Source of the DNA: Demequina globuliformis
Lineage (GTDB): Bacteria > Actinomycetota > Actinomycetes > Actinomycetales > Demequinaceae
NCBI RefSeq assembly: GCF_000975155.1
Contig: NZ_BBRG01000005.1
Location: 1 to 64,000 of the forward strand
Reading direction: 5' to 3'
Length of the DNA: 64,000 nucleotides
The position numbers and the translations under genes were made by a program. Of the stretch, positions 52,282 to 60,530 are shown piece after piece. The notes under the pieces were generated by a model. The model saw only the letters and a list, made by a program, of their open reading frames with translations. It was not told where the DNA came from and did no database searches. Positions within the stretch are counted from its first letter, which is position 1; every line of letters begins with the position of its first letter.

Positions 52282-52398
52282 GGAACTCCTCGGTGGGGGA
52301 TCGTCGGATACGGATTGCACTGCGGGCTATTGTGCCTGGCGCCGCCGACACCATGGGGCTGCCACGCGGCGCGGGTGGCTACCCCACCCGCGAAGTGG

Positions 52399-52404
52399 AA
52401 CAAT
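52399..52404 (+). promoter_or_regulatory. -10 box AACAAT for DUF5998
   Basis: AACAAT, ACCCGC, ATG 52411. It is divergent from parC, which by contrast uses a GAGGAG ribosome site. Confidence 0.35.
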
Positions 52405-52410
52405 ACCCGC

Positions 52411-52971
52411 ATGCCTCAGACACTCGATCAAGCCGTGGCAGTTGCCGGCTATTACCCTGCGCTTTCGAACTCGGTTCTTCGCCAGGCGATCGGAGACGAG
52501 CGGGTCGACGCCCACTTTGTGCACGCGGAGACGACCTTTGACGACCGCGAAGTGCGCCGGCACCTGACTGTGCTCGTGTTGACGCCCACCCGCCTCCTGC
52601 GTATGCACATCGATGACGGCGCTGGCCACTCGACCGAAGGCACCCACGAGGCCTCCGCGACAATCGAGACCGCGCTGCTTCGCTCCGTGACGAACCTCGC
52701 GATGACCCACGTCATCCATCACCCGGAGCACTTCAAGGATGGCGACGCGCCTAGTGAGCTCGTCTTGGCCGTCGGCTGGGGCGTCCACTCGCGGGTCGAG
52801 CTAGAGCCCGCCAGCTGTGGCGATGCTAATTGCGAGGCTGATCACGGGTACACGGGCGGCATCACCGGCGACGACACGCTTGTCCGGGTCAGTGCGATCG
52901 CCGACGGTGACGACACCGTGCGTGCGCTCAGCGACTTCGCCCAGGCCGTGCAGCGGGCGATTCAGCGCTAG
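52411..52971 (+). CDS. DUF5998 protein
   Basis: A 186-residue protein of the actinobacterial DUF5998 family, function unknown: MPQTLDQAVAVAGYYPALSNSVLRQAIGDE, a conserved DDREVRRHLTVLVLTPTRLLRMHIDD strand region and EPASCGDANCEADHGYTGGITGDD near the end, the last holding two Cys and a His that could bind metal. It heads a cluster DUF5998 - phosphodiesterase - RBBP9-like hydrolase on the plus strand (17 bases, then a 4-base overlap). Confidence 0.82.
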   Translation: MPQTLDQAVAVAGYYPALSNSVLRQAIGDERVDAHFVHAETTFDDREVRRHLTVLVLTPTRLLRMHIDDGAGHSTEGTHEASATIETALLRSVTNLAMTHVIHHPEHFKDGDAPSELVLAVGWGVHSRVELEPASCGDANCEADHGYTGGITGDDTLVRVSAIADGDDTVRALSDFAQAVQRAIQR

Positions 52972-52988
52972 CCACGCGCATCCCGACC

Positions 52989-54155
52989 GTGACCTTCGCC
53001 GACCGCCTCGCGCATGCAGGATTGCGCCTGCCCGACTACGGAGGGCGTGAACTGGGCGCCGTGCTTCCGGCCGCCTTGGATGCGGTGGGCGCTGGCGCAG
53101 CGGTCACCGGGAGGGATGCCACGGCCGACCGGCAACGCTTAGGGATTCCGCAGGCACGCCACGTCGTCGTCGTACTGATCGACGGCCTTGGGCACCACCT
53201 TCTTGCCGCGCGGCGCGGACACGCGCCTTTTTTGCGCTCGATCGAATCTGGCGTGATCACCACCGGGTACCCCTCGACCACGGCATCGGCCCTCACCCAG
53301 TTCGGCACCGGGCAACCGTCCGGACGGACGGGCATGACGGGCTACAGCGTGCGCAACCCCCGGACCGGCGCTCTCGCCAACTTGGTGTCCTGGGAGGGAG
53401 CCTTCGAGCCGCATGAGTGGCAAACGCAGCCAGGGTTGTTGCGGCAGGCGGCCGATGCCGGGGTGACGGTGACGACGCTCGGCAAGCGTCGCTTCGCGGG
53501 TTCAGGGCTCACGAAGGCGGCGCTGAGCGGTGGCACGTTCGTGGGGGCGGAGTCCCTCGCTGAGCGCATCGACGTGGCGTTGCAGGCCGCGCGGGCACCT
53601 GGGGTGTCGTACTGCTACTGGGGGGAGATCGATGCCGCCGGCCACAAGCATGGCTGGCAATCAGATCAGTGGGTCGCCGCGCTCGAAGATGCCGACCGCG
53701 AGCTCAGTGGCCTCGCGCGGCGGCTGCCCAAAGGCGCCGCAATGGTCGTCACCGCAGACCACGGCATGGTCGACGTCACCGGCGGTCGCGTGTGGGACGT
53801 CGGCGCGCACGCGGGATTGCGTCAGGACGTCGATCTCGTCGCTGGCGAGCCGCGAGCGCTCCATCTGCACCTGGCTCAAGGAGCGGATGCGGTGCAGACG
53901 GCCACACGGTGGCAGGACATCTTGGGTACCCTCGCCGCGGTCGGCACCCGCGCGGAGGCGAAGGACGTGGGGCTCTTTGGGGCGTTGGACGATGCGGTGG
54001 CTGACCGTGTGGGCGACGTCGTGGTGGCGATGGGGGACAACGCCACCGTCGTGGATTCACGTACCCAGTCTGTGCAGTCTCGCAGCCTCATCGGGGTACA
54101 TGGCTCGCTGACCAAGCGCGAACGAGACATCCCGCTGTTGGTGGCCACCGCATGA
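52989..54155 (+). CDS. Alkaline phosphatase superfamily phosphodiesterase/nucleotide pyrophosphatase
   Basis: A 388-residue metal-dependent hydrolase of the nucleotide pyrophosphatase/phosphodiesterase group: VVVLIDGLGHHLL (metal Asp), GYPSTTASALTQFGTG (the nucleophile Thr is in STT), DAAGHKHGWQSDQW (second Asp and His) and VTADHGMVDV (third Asp-His). No signal peptide is seen, so it probably acts in the cytosol, which is unusual for a superfamily often secreted. The substrate is unknown. The stop overlaps the next start by 4 bases. Confidence 0.87.
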   Translation: MTFADRLAHAGLRLPDYGGRELGAVLPAALDAVGAGAAVTGRDATADRQRLGIPQARHVVVVLIDGLGHHLLAARRGHAPFLRSIESGVITTGYPSTTASALTQFGTGQPSGRTGMTGYSVRNPRTGALANLVSWEGAFEPHEWQTQPGLLRQAADAGVTVTTLGKRRFAGSGLTKAALSGGTFVGAESLAERIDVALQAARAPGVSYCYWGEIDAAGHKHGWQSDQWVAALEDADRELSGLARRLPKGAAMVVTADHGMVDVTGGRVWDVGAHAGLRQDVDLVAGEPRALHLHLAQGADAVQTATRWQDILGTLAAVGTRAEAKDVGLFGALDDAVADRVGDVVVAMGDNATVVDSRTQSVQSRSLIGVHGSLTKRERDIPLLVATA

Positions 54156-54730
54156 CCGGTCCGGACACCATGAGCGACGCGGTGCTGAGCGTGCCGCTCG
54201 TTGTGGTGCCAGGCTGGGGCGGTTCCGGACCACTCCACTGGCAAACGCTGTGGCAGGGTGCCCACCCGCGCGCTACCCGCTTTGAACCCGCGAGTGTCGA
54301 CGACCCCGATCCCCACGACTGGCTCGAGGCGCTCGGGCGCGCGGTTGACGCGCAAGAGGAACCACCACTCATCGTGGCGCACTCACTTGGGACACTCACC
54401 ACAGCGACGTGGATGAACGACCACCCCGGGCAAGCCAGAGGTGCCTTGCTCGTCGCGCCCCCAGACGTGAGCCGGGAGGGCGCACCTGCAGCGGTGCGCC
54501 AGTTCTCTGGGTTGACCGCACGCGCGCTGGCGCAGCCGGCCCGCGTCGTGGCGAGCACCAACGACCCGTACGGGAGTGTCGAGTTCGCCGGAGCATTCGC
54601 GCAGCGCCTGGGTGCGCCGCTCACGACCGTCGGTGAGGCCGGCCACATCAACGCCGACTCAGGGCTGGGCCGCTGGGCCTACGGGCTTAGGCTCCTCGAC
54701 GACCTCGCATGCGCCGCAGGTGCGCGCTAG
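54152..54730 (+). CDS. RBBP9/YdeN-family alpha/beta hydrolase
   Basis: A 192-residue serine hydrolase: VVVPGWGGSGPLHWQ at the start, nucleophile elbow VAHSLGTL (Ser in GHSLG-like AHSLG), acid Asp in NDPYGS and His in EAGHINADSGLG. The family is small single-domain hydrolases of unknown substrate. Its last 4 bases overlap the convergent sepH gene. It is coupled to the phosphodiesterase by an ATGA overlap. Confidence 0.85.
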   Translation: MTGPDTMSDAVLSVPLVVVPGWGGSGPLHWQTLWQGAHPRATRFEPASVDDPDPHDWLEALGRAVDAQEEPPLIVAHSLGTLTTATWMNDHPGQARGALLVAPPDVSREGAPAAVRQFSGLTARALAQPARVVASTNDPYGSVEFAGAFAQRLGAPLTTVGEAGHINADSGLGRWAYGLRLLDDLACAAGAR

Positions 54731-55749
54731 TCGTTCTTTGCTCCGAAGACGATCTCGTCCCAACTTGGGACGGATGACCGGCCGCGACGGGGCTTCTTAG
54801 GCTCCGACGCCGCGTCAGCTTCTGCTGTCGAGGGCGCCGAGGGAGGCTCAGGGGCACTCGCAGAGGAGGACGGGTGCGCCGCTGAGGGGGCATTGAAACC
54901 GACCTCCGCTTCGCGCTGTCGCTTCACCGCCGGCCCAAAGCCCTCGAAGGCGCCCTCGTCATCGTCGTCCTCGTCGATGTCCTCGAGATCAACGGTGTCG
55001 CGGGTACCGCGGCGCGTTTCGAGATCGTTAAGCAGCAGTTCGGTCTGGTTCGGCTCCGCAGTAGCCGGGGCCGCGTCCGGTGCCGGCGTTGGCTGAGCAG
55101 GTCGCACGGCCTCGAGCGGGCGCGCAGGGTCTGCCTCCCGCACGGCACTGAGGTGCCGCTTGGGGATCGGAACGTCGAGCAATTCTGTCTCGGTCAGCCA
55201 GCGCGCCTCGTCGTCGAGCGCGGTGATGACGCGCGCCGTGTGATCGAACGACCACTGGGCGCGGACGTTGCGGCCGTTCACGCGGTAGTCGACCGCGACC
55301 AACCACGGTTCTTCAGGCTCGCGCCAGGCATCCCAGACAACGGATTCGGCGTCAGCGCCACGACCAGCCAGTCGGTCGGTCACGAGTTCGCCCAACTGGG
55401 GTGAATCCGCGTCCCGGCCAATCCGGGTGCTCTGGGCGAGGGCGGAAACGTACGATCGCTCCGCAAGCACCGGTGCCTCGTAGCGCTGCAATGCTTCCAC
55501 CGGTTGACCCGTGAGTTCCGACAGTTCCGCGGCATTGAGGCCTCCGCGAATGCGCTGTTGAATCTCCCGAGGGCTCATGGTGGGGGCGGAATCGCCCGGC
55601 GCATCGTCGGCATGGACGCGCGGGCGGACGGTCGCAGCCGCACGGCGCAACGCATCGTTCAGTTCGAGCTCGTACTCGGTGCCGTCGTCGTCGGCGACGA
55701 TCAGGTGCTCGCCATCGTCGGCCGGTCGCACAAGTGTCAGTCGCATCAT
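54727..55749 (-). CDS. sepH: Cell division protein SepH (DUF3071)
   Basis: A 340-residue actinobacterial regulator of FtsZ assembly. The N-terminal DUF3071 domain (about 1-170) opens MMRLTLVRPADDGEHLIV, contains a helix-turn-helix-like ISxRE stretch (MSPREIQQRIRGGLNAAELSELTGQPVEALQRYEAPVLAERSYVS) and RWLTETEL. The rest is disordered and acidic/Pro-rich. In Streptomyces SepH binds FtsZ through its N terminus. No other division gene is in the window. CAATCT 6 bases upstream of ATG 55749 is a weak -10. Confidence 0.9.
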   Translation of the reverse strand: MMRLTLVRPADDGEHLIVADDDGTEYELELNDALRRAAATVRPRVHADDAPGDSAPTMSPREIQQRIRGGLNAAELSELTGQPVEALQRYEAPVLAERSYVSALAQSTRIGRDADSPQLGELVTDRLAGRGADAESVVWDAWREPEEPWLVAVDYRVNGRNVRAQWSFDHTARVITALDDEARWLTETELLDVPIPKRHLSAVREADPARPLEAVRPAQPTPAPDAAPATAEPNQTELLLNDLETRRGTRDTVDLEDIDEDDDDEGAFEGFGPAVKRQREAEVGFNAPSAAHPSSSASAPEPPSAPSTAEADAASEPKKPRRGRSSVPSWDEIVFGAKND

Positions 55750-55755
55750 GACCTC

Positions 55756-55831
55756 AGATTGCCACGCTCACACGCCAATACGCGGCACGCCACGCGGCGC
55801 GTGTGGACAGGCTTCCGCGTGCGGGCACGAT
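55756..55831. promoter_or_regulatory. Divergent -10 boxes for sepH and the inositol-phosphatase gene
   Basis: Minus strand CAATCT (55761-55756) is 6 bases before sepH ATG 55749; plus strand CACGAT (55826-55831) is 6 bases before ATG 55838. Confidence 0.35.
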
Positions 55832-55837
55832 GGAGGC

Positions 55838-56662
55838 ATGATCGCGCCATCCACGCTCCTGGACACCGCCCGTGCGCTCGCCACGGAAGCGGGTCAGCTC
55901 ATACGCGACGGTCGCCACGGTGCCCATATCGAGGGAACTAAATCGTCCAGCGTCGACATCGTGACGCAGATGGATACGGCCTCCGAGCGTCTACTGCGGG
56001 AGCGACTCGCCCAGTGGCGCCCTGGCGATGCCGTGCACGGGGAGGAGGGCGAGGACAGCAGCGGGAACTCTGGCGTGACGTGGGTCGTGGACCCCATCGA
56101 CGGCACCGTGAACTACTTGTACGGAATCCCGCACTTTGGGGTGTCCGTTGCCGCAGTGACCGGGGTGCCAACGCCGGGATCATGGCGGCTTGAAGCCGGC
56201 GCGGTGTTCGACGCCCAAGGCCGCCTGTGGTCTGCGGCGCGAGGCGAGGGCGCGTGGTGCGATGGCGTGCCGCTGGGCGCGCAAGAAGGACCCGACCTGG
56301 CGCACACGCTGCTGGCCACTGGTTTCCAGTACCAACCACACCGTCGGCGCGTGCAAGGGGAGATCGTCGCTCGCATGCTGCCCCAGGTTCGCGACATCAG
56401 GCGGCTCGGTTCTGCGGCGATCGACCTGTGCCACGCCGCTGCTGGTCTGGTGGACGCCTACTACGAGCATGGCCTCCACGCCTGGGACTTCGCGGCAGGG
56501 GAACTCATCGCCACTGAGGCCGGCCTACGCGTGGCAGGGATCGACGGCGGACCGGCTGACGAGCGCCTCCTGATTGCGGCATCTCCAGGTCGTTGGAATG
56601 ATGTGCGCGACGCGCTCGTTAAGGCTGGTGCAGACACGACTTGGGCACGCGCCGACGCTTAG
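55838..56662 (+). CDS. Inositol monophosphatase family protein
   Basis: A 274-residue Mg2+/Li+-type phosphatase: GEEGED (metal Glu, residues 68-73), WVVDPIDGTVNYLYG (Asp85 and Asp88), and HAWDFAAGELIATEAG (third metal Asp near 216). The family includes SuhB, CysQ and histidinol phosphatase. In M. tuberculosis suhB (Rv2701c) is the member two genes from sigA and dut, so this is probably the same lineage. Substrate (inositol-1-phosphate or other) is unknown. Confidence 0.9.
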   Translation: MIAPSTLLDTARALATEAGQLIRDGRHGAHIEGTKSSSVDIVTQMDTASERLLRERLAQWRPGDAVHGEEGEDSSGNSGVTWVVDPIDGTVNYLYGIPHFGVSVAAVTGVPTPGSWRLEAGAVFDAQGRLWSAARGEGAWCDGVPLGAQEGPDLAHTLLATGFQYQPHRRRVQGEIVARMLPQVRDIRRLGSAAIDLCHAAAGLVDAYYEHGLHAWDFAAGELIATEAGLRVAGIDGGPADERLLIAASPGRWNDVRDALVKAGADTTWARADA

Positions 56663-56776
56663 AGTCGCGCCCTCGCGTTTTTTGGGGCACAATGCCTGCG
56701 CTCGTGGGAACACTTTTTGGCTCACACGAACATTGATGTAGTCGCACGGTGTACACGTGAAGGGAACAACCGCCTG

Positions 56777-57076
56777 ATGGCAACTGACTACGACGCACCT
56801 CGCAAGACCGATGACGAGATCTCGGCTGACTCGATCGAGGAGCTCAAGGCCCGACGCAACGACAAAGCGTCTGGAGTGGTGGACGAGGATGAGACCGAGG
56901 CCGCGGAAGGCTTCGAGCTGCCCGGCGCCGACCTCTCAGGTGAAGAACTGTCCGTGCGGGTGCTGCCCGCACAGCAGGACGAGTTCACCTGCATGTCGTG
57001 CTTCCTGGTTCACCACCGCAGCCAGCTCGCGCAGCTGCGGGGCGACCAGCCCATTTGCTCCGAGTGCGCGGCCTAA
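56777..57076 (+). CDS. DUF4193 protein
   Basis: A 99-residue acidic protein (Glu/Asp-rich first 70 residues) with a C-terminal double CxxC zinc motif: EFTCMSCFLVHHRSQLA then QPICSECAA. As I recall, family members are short, highly expressed actinobacterial proteins of unknown role, present beside dut in M. tuberculosis (Rv2699c). The zinc site suggests binding RNA polymerase, ribosome or nucleic acid, but this is a guess. AAGGGAAC lies upstream of ATG 56777. Confidence 0.85.
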   Translation: MATDYDAPRKTDDEISADSIEELKARRNDKASGVVDEDETEAAEGFELPGADLSGEELSVRVLPAQQDEFTCMSCFLVHHRSQLAQLRGDQPICSECAA

Positions 57077-57096
57077 ACCAAGGCTGACTGTCACTC

Positions 57097-57543
57097 ATGA
57101 CCGACGTCGAGATCCTCGTCTCTACGACCGACCCCGACGTCCCGCTTCCGCGCTACTCGCATCCGGGTGACGCGGGAGCGGACCTCACGACCCGGCGCGA
57201 CGTCACACTCGCGCCGGGCCAACGGGAAACTGTCCCCACCGGCCTGCGCATTGCACTCCCCGCAGGCTATGCCGCGTTCGTTCACCCGCGCTCCGGCTTG
57301 GCCGCCCGTCACGGCGTGACAGTCGTGAATGCGCCCGGCACCGTCGACGCCGGGTACCGTGGCGAGGTGCAGGTCACGCTCTTGAACACCGATGCTCACA
57401 ACAGCGTCGAACTCAAGGCCGGCGACCGGATCGCGCAGCTGGTGATTCAGCGCGTGGAACGTGCCGCATTCGTGGCAGTGGCCGATCTCCCGGGATCCCA
57501 CCGCGGCGAAGGCGGATTTGGATCGACAGGAGTGCAAGGATGA
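57097..57543 (+). CDS. dut: dUTP diphosphatase
   Basis: Trimeric dUTPase, 148 residues, hydrolysing dUTP to dUMP. Motifs I-V are visible: GDAGADLT, HPRSGLAARHG, GTVDAGYRGEV, RIAQLVIQ and the C-terminal glycine-rich lid GSHRGEGGFGSTG. It supplies dUMP for thymidylate synthesis and keeps uracil out of DNA. The DUF3710 start overlaps its stop by 4 bases. Confidence 0.97.
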   Translation: MTDVEILVSTTDPDVPLPRYSHPGDAGADLTTRRDVTLAPGQRETVPTGLRIALPAGYAAFVHPRSGLAARHGVTVVNAPGTVDAGYRGEVQVTLLNTDAHNSVELKAGDRIAQLVIQRVERAAFVAVADLPGSHRGEGGFGSTGVQG

Positions 57544-58166
57544 CTGAGGACCAAGGCTACGACGACGGGCTCGACGAGCTCACGGGAGCCGACGGCCCGT
57601 GGGACTGGGACCAGATTCCTGCTGACCAGGACTTCGTTTACTACGGTCCCTTGCGCCTGCCAGCCATCGCGCACATGAAGGTCCGCGCGGAGATCGATCC
57701 GTCGAATGACAAGTGTGGAGCGGTGAGCGTGAAGATCGCTGACTGCCAGGTACAACTCCAAGTCCTCGCGGCACCCCGCGGAACCGGTCAGTGGACGCAG
57801 ACGCGACGCACCATTACGGAACGGTTGCGTCCCGCGGGCGAGATTCACGTGACGGAGGGCCGCTTCGGTCCCGAGATCGAGGCTCGGCTCACCCGCAAGA
57901 ACAAGCAGGGCGAGGACGTCATGATCCCCATGCGATTCTTCGGGCCCGAGGGGGACAGGTGGCTGCTCAAGGCGGCCGCGATGGGTCCATCCGTGCACGA
58001 GGACTCGACGCGCGAACGCATCGCGGACTTCCTGTCTCGCTGCGCGGTCGAACGCGGACCCCAACCCATGATCGCCGGCACCGTTCTCGTCCTGGACTTC
58101 CCGCGCTTCCGCAAGGACGGCGATGAGCCCCAGACTGAGCAGGCGGGCGCGGATTCAGCATCGTGA
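57540..58166 (+). CDS. DUF3710 protein
   Basis: A 208-residue actinobacterial protein of unknown function, with an acidic start (MTEDQGYDDGLDELTG) and a beta-rich core (DFVYYGPLRLPAIAHMKVRAEID, VSVKIADCQVQLQVLAAPRGTGQW, EGRFGPEIEARL, MIPMRFFGPEGDRWLLKA). The core resembles an immunoglobulin- or barrel-like domain. It always seems to sit with dut, OB-fold and DUF3159 genes. It is coupled on both sides by 4-base overlaps. Confidence 0.85.
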   Translation: MTEDQGYDDGLDELTGADGPWDWDQIPADQDFVYYGPLRLPAIAHMKVRAEIDPSNDKCGAVSVKIADCQVQLQVLAAPRGTGQWTQTRRTITERLRPAGEIHVTEGRFGPEIEARLTRKNKQGEDVMIPMRFFGPEGDRWLLKAAAMGPSVHEDSTRERIADFLSRCAVERGPQPMIAGTVLVLDFPRFRKDGDEPQTEQAGADSAS

Positions 58167-58438
58167 CTTCCCACGCCGACGTCGTGCCCATCAGCGCTGC
58201 CCGCGCCAGGACTGAGGCGTCCGTCCGCGGTCGCATCGTCTCGATCAGGGTGGAGCCTCGCGACGCGGCACCGCAGCTGACGGCTCGGATCGACGACGGC
58301 TCCGGACGCCTCGACGTGGTCTTCATGGGACGTCGTGAGGTGCCGGGGATCGAGCCCGGGGCCATTGTCTCGGTACACGGCCGCGTGAGTGCCGCTGAGG
58401 CCCTTCCGCGCATCTTTAACCCCGAGTACACACTGTGA
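58163..58438 (+). CDS. OB-fold nucleic-acid-binding protein
   Basis: A 91-residue single OB-fold domain: ASVRGRIVSIRVEPRDAAPQLTARIDDGSGRLDVVFMGRREVPGIEPGAIVSVHGRVSAAEALPRIFNP fits the five-strand tRNA-anticodon-type OB pattern. It may bind RNA or single-stranded DNA. GTG 58163 overlaps the DUF3710 stop by 4 bases and its own stop overlaps the DUF3159 start by 4, so the three are one translational unit. Confidence 0.85.
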   Translation: MTSHADVVPISAARARTEASVRGRIVSIRVEPRDAAPQLTARIDDGSGRLDVVFMGRREVPGIEPGAIVSVHGRVSAAEALPRIFNPEYTL

Positions 58439-59223
58439 CGCAGGAGCCAGGGCAGCACGCAGACGGGACCGATCCCAGCAACACGGGTGGGGTTGACGAA
58501 CCGCCACACGGCGGCGGCGCCGCAGACTCCACGGAGAGCGGCGCGCCAGACGCCGCGCAGCAGGCAGTCGCGGGCGGCCGGGTGGGCAAACTCATGTCAG
58601 CTGACGAGTTTTCCTTCGCTGACGCGGTCGGCGGCTGGCGAGGCTTTGTGGAATCGGTGGCCCCGGGATTCGTGTTTGTGCTCGCATTCCTCACGGTTGG
58701 TGGGATGCGTGTGCCGGTGATCGCGGCGGTAGCCACGATGGTCGTGCTCGTCGTCATCCGACTCATCCAACGCTCGAGCATTCAACAGGCACTCGCCGGC
58801 GTGGTCGGCGTGGCGATTGGCGCAATCTGGGCATGGCGCACGGGTGAACCCGAGGACTACTTTGTGCCAGGGCTGTGGATCAACGCCGTGTACGGCATTG
58901 CGACGCTGGGCACCATGGTGGTGCGGTGGCCGCTCGTGGGCATTGTGTGGGGTCTGTTTCAGGGGGACTGGAAGGGATGGCGCGACCAGCCGGGCCAGAT
59001 GCGTGTGATGCAGCGCGCCACAGCCGTGCTCGTGGTCATGTACGCCTTCCGTCTCGCCGTTCAGCTCCCCCTGTACTTGAGCGATCAGGTTGCGGCGTTG
59101 GGCACAGCACGCCTCGCCATGGGCGTGCCGCTGTTCGCGCTTACTCTGTGGGTGGTGTGGCTGATGGTGCGCTCCGCAGCACCGCGTCCAACGCCTCCGG
59201 ATCAGCCTCAGCCGACACAATAA
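58435..59223 (+). CDS. DUF3159 membrane protein
   Basis: A 262-residue membrane protein. The first 60 residues are disordered, then DEFSFADAVGGWRGFVESVAPGFVFV opens the DUF3159 domain with about six helices (FVFVLAFLTVGGMRVPVIAAVATM, LAGVVGVAIGAIWAW, VPGLWINAVYGIATLGTMVV, PLVGIVWGLF). Function unknown; members co-occur with K+-uptake genes in actinobacteria. Its last 83 bases are antisense to the 3' end of ceoC. Confidence 0.87.
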   Translation: MTQEPGQHADGTDPSNTGGVDEPPHGGGAADSTESGAPDAAQQAVAGGRVGKLMSADEFSFADAVGGWRGFVESVAPGFVFVLAFLTVGGMRVPVIAAVATMVVLVVIRLIQRSSIQQALAGVVGVAIGAIWAWRTGEPEDYFVPGLWINAVYGIATLGTMVVRWPLVGIVWGLFQGDWKGWRDQPGQMRVMQRATAVLVVMYAFRLAVQLPLYLSDQVAALGTARLAMGVPLFALTLWVVWLMVRSAAPRPTPPDQPQPTQ

Positions 59224-59827
59224 ACAGCAGCTCGTCGCGTGCCTCAAGGGTGTCAGCGGGGCTGGGTGCGATGGTGCGGTCTGAGCGCACGATGCATGAC
59301 AACACCGTCTCCGGCGGCCAGGGGATCTGGCGCACGGTCGCGCCGACCACGGGGGAGTCTGCGGGCAGCGTCACCTCGATGATCGACGCACCCGACTGGT
59401 GGAAGGTGAAGACCTTCACGAGGTCTCCCACAGCGACGGCCTCTTCCACCATCGCCGTCATGATCCTCGGTGTGGAGACAGCGACATCCACACCCCATTG
59501 GGCGTCGTACATCCACTCGTTGCGGGGGTTGTTGACGCGCGCCACGGTGCGGGGCACACCAAACTCCGTCTTCGCAAGGAAGGACACGACGAGGTTGGAC
59601 TTGTCGTCACCGGTCGCGGCGACAACCACATCCATGGATTCGGTACCGGCCTCGCGCAATGCGCTCATTTCGCAGGCGTCGGCGAGCATCCAGTCGGCTT
59701 CGGCGACCTGCGCGACGCGCATGGCGGCGGGAGTGTTGTCCATCAGGAGGACCTCGTGGCCATGGCTCAAGAGGTCGCGTGCGATCGATCGCCCGACTGA
59801 GCCCGCACCCGCAATCAAGACCTTCAT
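59141..59827 (-). CDS. ceoC: TrkA-type RCK/K+ uptake regulator (CeoC-like)
   Basis: A 228-residue RCK protein, with N-terminal NAD/nucleotide Rossmann domain (MKVLIAGAGSVGRSIARDLLSHGHEVLLMD) and a C-terminal RCK_C ligand domain (about 140-215: GDLVKVFTFHQSGASIIEVTLPADS, VLSCIVRSDRTIAP). Such proteins gate K+ transporters in response to nucleotides or c-di-AMP. It overlaps the downstream end of DUF3159 and is translated after ceoB (ATGA overlap). The start is ATG 59827; the 65-codon extension is ceoB read in another frame. Confidence 0.9.
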   Translation of the reverse strand: MKVLIAGAGSVGRSIARDLLSHGHEVLLMDNTPAAMRVAQVAEADWMLADACEMSALREAGTESMDVVVAATGDDKSNLVVSFLAKTEFGVPRTVARVNNPRNEWMYDAQWGVDVAVSTPRIMTAMVEEAVAVGDLVKVFTFHQSGASIIEVTLPADSPVVGATVRQIPWPPETVLSCIVRSDRTIAPSPADTLEARDELLFIVSAEADPEALDAVLRSAPSATPPTE

Positions 59828-60489
59828 GAGGCTGCTCCCGGTGCTCGCGAGATGATCCGCTCCGCCGCGGGTGCGGCGTCGGTCGGAATAACAAAGTGCG
59901 CCTCGTCGTCGGACTGCAGCACGGTGGAGTCCTCCGGCAACAGCGCCTTGCCGAACCGCACGAGGTAGGCAATGCGGGTGCCAGTCGCGTGCTCGATTTC
60001 CGTGAGCTTGCGCCCCACCCACGCGTGGTTCACCGCAAGGCGACGGATCGACACCCCGGCGTGGGCGTCCGTGAAGGACTCTTCCTTACCGCCGGGGAGC
60101 AGGCGCGACACAATCTGGGCGCTCGTCCACGGCACCGGAGCCACGGTGGGAATCCCCAGGCGTCGGTAGACCTCAGCGCGGCCGGAGTCGGCGATGCGTG
60201 CGATGACGTTTTCGACTCCGTACGTCTCCCGCACCACCCGCGCGGCCAAGATGTTGGAGTTGTCTCCTGAGGACACGGCGGCAAACGCGTACGCCTGTTC
60301 GACTCCAGCAGACACCAGGGTCTCCCGGTCAAAGCCGATGCCCGTGATCTTTTGACCTTGGAAGTCGCTGGGCAGGCGCCGGAACGCGTCTCCTACCCGG
60401 TCAATGACCGCGACCGAGTGGCCGCGCGACTCGAATTCGGACGCCAGCGCGGAGCCTGTTCGCCCGCAGCCCATGATGACAATGTGCAC
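59824..60489 (-). CDS. ceoB: TrkA-type RCK/K+ uptake regulator (CeoB-like)
   Basis: A 221-residue RCK protein: MHIVIMGCGRTGSALASEFESRGHSVAVID is the NAD-binding Rossmann start, and the C-terminal half (LAVNHAWVGRKLTEIEHATGTRIAYLVRFGKALLPEDSTVLQSDD) is the RCK_C domain. It begins at GTG 60489, divergent from the APC permease. M. tuberculosis ceoB/ceoC (Rv2691/Rv2692) flank an APC permease in the same way, as I recall. Together the two genes probably regulate that permease. Confidence 0.9.
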   Translation of the reverse strand: MHIVIMGCGRTGSALASEFESRGHSVAVIDRVGDAFRRLPSDFQGQKITGIGFDRETLVSAGVEQAYAFAAVSSGDNSNILAARVVRETYGVENVIARIADSGRAEVYRRLGIPTVAPVPWTSAQIVSRLLPGGKEESFTDAHAGVSIRRLAVNHAWVGRKLTEIEHATGTRIAYLVRFGKALLPEDSTVLQSDDEAHFVIPTDAAPAAERIISRAPGAAS

Positions 60490-60497
60490 GGTCCCCC

Positions 60498-60522
60498 ACG
60501 CTATACCCCCTGCGCCTAGGAT
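60498..60522. promoter_or_regulatory. Divergent -10 boxes for ceoB and the APC permease
   Basis: Minus strand TAGCGT (60503-60498) is 8 bases before GTG 60489; plus strand TAGGAT (60517-60522) is 8 bases before GTG 60531. The symmetry suggests balanced expression of regulator and transporter. Confidence 0.45.
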
Positions 60523-60530
60523 GGTGCGAC

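Noticed and set aside
51148-52410. Extra 421 codons upstream of the DUF5998 start
   Set aside because: This part is antisense to parC; homology to DUF5998 begins at MPQTLDQ and a -10-like box sits 6 bases before that ATG.
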